In this document: one piece after another, positions 60,803 to 64,000 of the stretch | How the letters are laid out: each line of letters starts with the position of its first letter | Numbering within the stretch: position 1 is the first letter of the stretch | Source: Amylostereum areolatum | Taxonomy: Eukaryota > Basidiomycota > Agaricomycetes > Russulales > Stereaceae | Assembly (NCBI GenBank): GCA_012932865.1 | Contig: SAXG01000009.1 | Location: 357,163-421,162 of the forward strand | Length of the DNA stretch: 64,000 nucleotides | Reading direction: 5' to 3' | Made by a program: the position numbers and the translations under genes | Notes under the pieces: model-generated | Databases searched by the model: none | The model's input: the letters and a program-made list of their open reading frames with translations, nothing else | Told to the model about the DNA's origin: nothing

Positions 60803-62094
60803 TCAGGTGAGGAAAGCCCCACCGTTGGGCGAGACCTGATATAATGTGGATCAGTGTACTAGAAGATGCAGCCGACAGGTGGAAAGAGTATACCGTCTGT
60901 CCTACAGACACACACAACGACATCAGTTCGGAAGCGTTCCAAGACTATGGGGAGGAGAGCCCACCTGTGACGAAACCCGCTTTCTCTGACGCAAAGAACG
61001 ACACGACATGCGCAATGTCGTTCGGCTCTCCCACGTGTCCCACAGGAATCCCAGTCGCAAACCTTGTGTACTGCAGCAACTCGGTATCAGTAAGGCTCCC
61101 TCCCTATTGATTGTGGAGGTCACCTACGTTCTCAGCCTTGTCCGGATGTGCTTCGGGACCCGCAGCGAACGTTTCAACTGTAATCCCAAATGAGACAACT
61201 CGAGATAGAGAGGAGGAACCGGGTACTTACACATGGGCGTATCAATGGCCCCTGGGGCATACGCATTCACTGTGATCCCATGCTTCGCTAGCTCGAGAGC
61301 TATGAACGCCAAGCTGGCGTTAACGATGATTTCAGCCACAACTTCTGATCCAAAACGCACCAGAACTCTGCGTCAACCCGCGCACGGCAAACTTGCTCGC
61401 GCAGTACGCCAACAAGGTGGAATGAGCTGGAGATGGTTCAGCGGAGATACGAGAGCAGTGGGGTAGGTGTGCGTTGACCTTGAAGACCTCCGATCGAAGA
61501 GGCACCTAGGGATGAGCGAGCTTTCGGTCAACGGCAAGTCAAACTATGAGGAAAGGTCATGCACCGATGATGCGTCCACCACGCCCCTGCTCGACCATCT
61601 GTTTCGCCGCGTACTTGTAGCAGAGGAGCACGCCGCGGACGTTGACCGAGAAAGTACGCTCGTAGCTTTCAAGTGAGACTGCGTGATAGTCGTCGGTCAT
61701 CGAGTGAGTAGATGCATCGGAACGACGTGCACGCACTATTCAGGATCGATGACAATTCGGAAATACCGGCGTTGGCCACCATCTTCGCGCCTCCGATTAG
61801 ATTGATCAGGTTCAAGATGCATGAGGGAGAGACTCTCACCACGTCCAGCCCACCCAGCTCTTTGACCACTCCCGCCACCATGTCTTTAACCTGTCCTTCG
61901 TCCGATACGTCAGCAGTTAGAGCGAGCCCCCGCCGCCCCGTGGCTTCTATCTCGGAGACGACGGAATCGAGTGCAACGCGGTTGGAGGCTGTGTCGTTGA
62001 CGGCGACGTCCAATCCATCCAAGGCAAGTTGAAGAGCGATACCACGGCCGATACCACGGGCAGCACCAGTGACGAGTGCGATACGAGCTGTCAT
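60803..62094 (-). CDS. Short-chain dehydrogenase/reductase 4 of 5
   Basis: It starts MTARIALVTGAARGIGRGIA at 62094, then DGLDVAVNDTASNRV, VANAGISELSSIL, YERTFSVNVRGVLLCYKYA, MVEQGRGGRIIG, LLAYCASKFAVRGLTQSS (the Ser after the catalytic Tyr is Cys; Tyr and Lys are kept), [37 protein letters not shown], then a region nearly identical to SDR 2 (FATGIPVGHVGEPNDIAHVV), the micro-exon at 60894-60901, and VSPNGGAFLT with the stop at 60803. The intron after DTPM has a normal GTAAGT donor where SDR 2, 3 and 5 have GCAAGT. The closeness of its 3' half to SDR 2 suggests recent duplication or gene conversion. Confidence 0.87.
60894..60901 (-). other. 8-nt micro-exon of SDR 4
   Basis: GACAGACG followed by GTATAC; same exon as in SDR 2. 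Confidence 0.8.
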
Positions 62095-62522
62095 ACCTGC
62101 TGGATGGGACGGAGTGTATGATAAGGAAGAAAACTTGTGGAGGGGTATATAAGCCTGACCTCGCGGAAGAGAATTCACTGCGTCTTGTGACCTTGACCGC
62201 CCCAGTATTAAGTATCATCATTCAAAGTGCACGAGACCATCGATCGCCAAAAAGGTGAGCCTAAATCAACGCGCCTCAGCACCTGCTGTCCTGAGAGGTT
62301 CGCGTTCTGGTGGATTTTGACATGTCGACCTCCGGTCAATCGGCCGTTCAACGATAAATTTGATAAGCTTGACGTCTTCGCGCAAGAGGGCTGCAACCTT
62401 GGCTGTAAGCAGGACACGGCGAGGATCATTAAAAATGTATAAATGCTGCATTCTACGCTGCGCTAGAAACCCCCAAAACTTGTACTCATACACTATGGTG
62501 TCCTGGTAGCGGTTAACCCACA
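62095..62522. other. Spacer between SDR 4 and SDR 5
   Basis: It contains the SDR 4 promoter (TATA-like element 62146-62153) and the SDR 5 3' UTR. No gene seen. Confidence 0.5.
62146..62153 (-). promoter_or_regulatory. TATA-like element of SDR 4
   Basis: CTTATATA on the minus strand, 52-59 bp before the ATG at 62094, in the same context as the SDR 2 element (GCTTATATACCCC). Confidence 0.55.
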
Positions 62523-63800
62523 TCAAGTGAGAAAAGATCCACCATCGGGTGAGACCTAATAAGGCGGCATTCAGTCCATGAGACAAGAGTGTACGGGATG
62601 ATGAAACCAACCATCTGCCCTGCAAACGCACGCAACATTGGCATCAGCTTCAGACGCAGTTCACGATGAAAGGGACAACAGACCTGTCACGTAACTCGCT
62701 CTCTCGGATGCAAAGAATGACACGACCTGCGCGATGTTGGTTGGTTGTCCAACACGGCCCACAGGAGCACCGAGCGTAAATCTCGGATACTGCAACGGCT
62801 CGATATCAGAAATAAATCAAGGGACACCCTGCGGTGCGTACATCGTTTGGATCTCTTGCGAATCCCTCGGGGTATTTTGCAGCTATATTCGGGATTTTCA
62901 CCATGAGACTGCGGTGGGGTAGCGAAGGAAGGAAGGATACTTGCATATGGGCGTGTCGATACTTCCTGGGGCATATGCATTGACAGTAATTCGGTATTTT
63001 GCCAACTCGACGGCTACGCAGGCCAAGCTAACATAAACATCCGAAGGCTTAGTTTAAGTTCGAAACGCACCGGAGCTCTGCGTCAGCCCACGTACGGCAA
63101 ACTTGCTCGAGGAGTACGCTAGTAATGTAGAAGGAGCTGGAGGGGATTCAGCTAGGAGGGTAGAAGGGCAGAGGGAACACATGCTGACCTTGAAGACCTC
63201 CAATCAATGAGGAGCCTGAAATTGAGTAAGGTTCAGTCACAGATAAGAAATGGGAAGACAATGCACCGATTATGCGTCCACCACGTCCTTGTTCGATCAT
63301 CTGTATCGCCGCGTACTTGTAGCAGAGAAGCACGCCCCGGACGTTGATCGAGAAGGTGCGCTCGTAGCTTTCGAGCGAGACTACATGCCAATCGTCAGCC
63401 ATCAAGCACCTCCACGTGCAGAGGCGATATGCACGCACTATCAAGGATCGATGACGGTTCGCAGATCCCGGCGTTGGCCACCATCTTCACGCCGTTTTCA
63501 GATTAGCAAAGCTCAGAACGTATGAGAGAGAGAGAGACTCGCCACGTCCAGTCCACCCAACCTTCTGACCACTCTCGCCACCATGTTTTTCACCTGTGCT
63601 TCATCTGATACGTCTGCTGTCAACGCCAGCCCCCGCCGCCCTGTGGCTTCTATCTCGGAAACGACGGACTCGAGCGCAATGCGGTTGGAAGGTGTGTCGT
63701 TGACGGCGACGTCCAATCCATCCGAGGCAAGTTGAAGAGCGATACTACGACCGATACCACGGGCGGCGCCAGTAACGAGTGCAATGCGAGCGGGTGCCAT
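62523..63800 (-). CDS. Short-chain dehydrogenase/reductase 5 of 5, diverged C-terminal half
   Basis: It starts MAPARIALVTGAARGIGRSI at 63800, then DGLDVAVNDTPSNRI, VANAGICEPSSILD, SYERTFSINVRGVLLCYKYA, MIEQGRGGRIIG, LLAYSSSKFAVRGLTQSS (Tyr and Lys kept). The second half has drifted: [20 protein letters not shown] instead of [15 protein letters not shown], then AKYPEGFARDPND, FTLGAPVGRVGQPTNIAQVV and SFFASERASYVTG. The micro-exon (62612-62619) reads QM instead of QT, and the end is VSPDGGSFLT, stop 62523. The intron after DTPI starts GCAAGT (62943-62944). The frame stays open throughout, so it is probably functional but with altered substrate or cofactor contacts. A TATA-like GCATATAAAG lies at about 63851-63860. 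Confidence 0.82.
62612..62619 (-). other. 8-nt micro-exon of SDR 5
   Basis: GGCAGATG between CAG and GTTGGT. Diverged version of the micro-exon, encoding QM. Confidence 0.65.
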
Positions 63801-63850
63801 GAATGTTCTACTAGGAGCTGATAACTAAAGCGCGCGAAGATGTCAGGGAG

Positions 63851-63860
63851 CTTTATATGC
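63851..63860 (-). promoter_or_regulatory. TATA-like element of SDR 5
   Basis: GCATATAAAG on the minus strand, about 52 bp before the ATG at 63800. Confidence 0.5.
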
Positions 63861-64000
63861 AAAGTCGAAAGAAGACGTACGATCTGGAAAATAAACGGCC
63901 CCGAGAGAGAGTTGCTTATGCTGTGAACGGAGGTTGCAATCCCGTCAATACAGGCCAATATTCGGGACGACTGTCTTTTGATTTAGGTCAGCCACGGAGG

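Overview
The window is nuclear DNA of a filamentous basidiomycete, most likely an Agaricomycete. Almost every gene is cut by many 50-70 bp GT-AG introns. The gene content is a typical white-rot or litter-fungus mix: an AA9 lytic polysaccharide monooxygenase, basidiomycete-type F-box proteins, a seven-transmembrane family and an MFS/FAD-oxygenase pair, among conserved eukaryotic housekeeping genes. The species cannot be named from the sequence.

Layout. 0.6-10.9 kb: MFS transporter (+), FAD monooxygenase (+), Alba-domain protein (-), Ser-rich protein (+), unknown protein (+). 11.5-18.9 kb: 7-TM protein, single-pass membrane protein and AA9 LPMO, all on the minus strand. 19.5-31 kb: PLP class-V enzyme (-), RIX7-like AAA ATPase (+), unknown (-), PP2A methylesterase PPE1 (-), Dpb11/Rad4-like BRCT protein (+). 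31.3-38 kb: two tandem paralogues of an unrecognised family, a weak membrane ORF and a C2H2 zinc-finger gene, all minus. 38.4-44.6 kb: two F-box paralogues (+) flanking casein kinase 2 beta (-), then mitochondrial ribosomal protein uL30m (+). 45-54.7 kb: GUP1-like MBOAT (-), UBA4 (-), APC10 (+), PHD-finger chromatin protein (+). 55-63.8 kb: five consecutive short-chain dehydrogenase/reductase (SDR) genes on the minus strand, sharing exon structure.

The genes do not form one pathway. The oxidative and catabolic genes (AA9, FAD monooxygenase, MFS, SDR array) suit an organism using plant material, but they are spread among unrelated cell-cycle, ribosome and tRNA-modification genes. The SDR array is the clearest local expansion: five intact-looking paralogues with the same catalytic motifs, a shared 8-nt micro-exon and TATA-like elements about 50-80 bp before each start.

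Reading quality. Conserved proteins (RIX7, PPE1, UBA4, Dpb11-like, AA9, PLP enzyme, MFS and others) can be followed only by stepping over single-base indels, nearly all of them +1. Because essential genes are affected, I read most of these as sequence errors rather than gene death. Several other genes (FAD monooxygenase, Alba, APC10, uL30m, second F-box, SDRs) splice cleanly. Exon joins were made by eye; gene ends are usually firm, several 5' ends are not.
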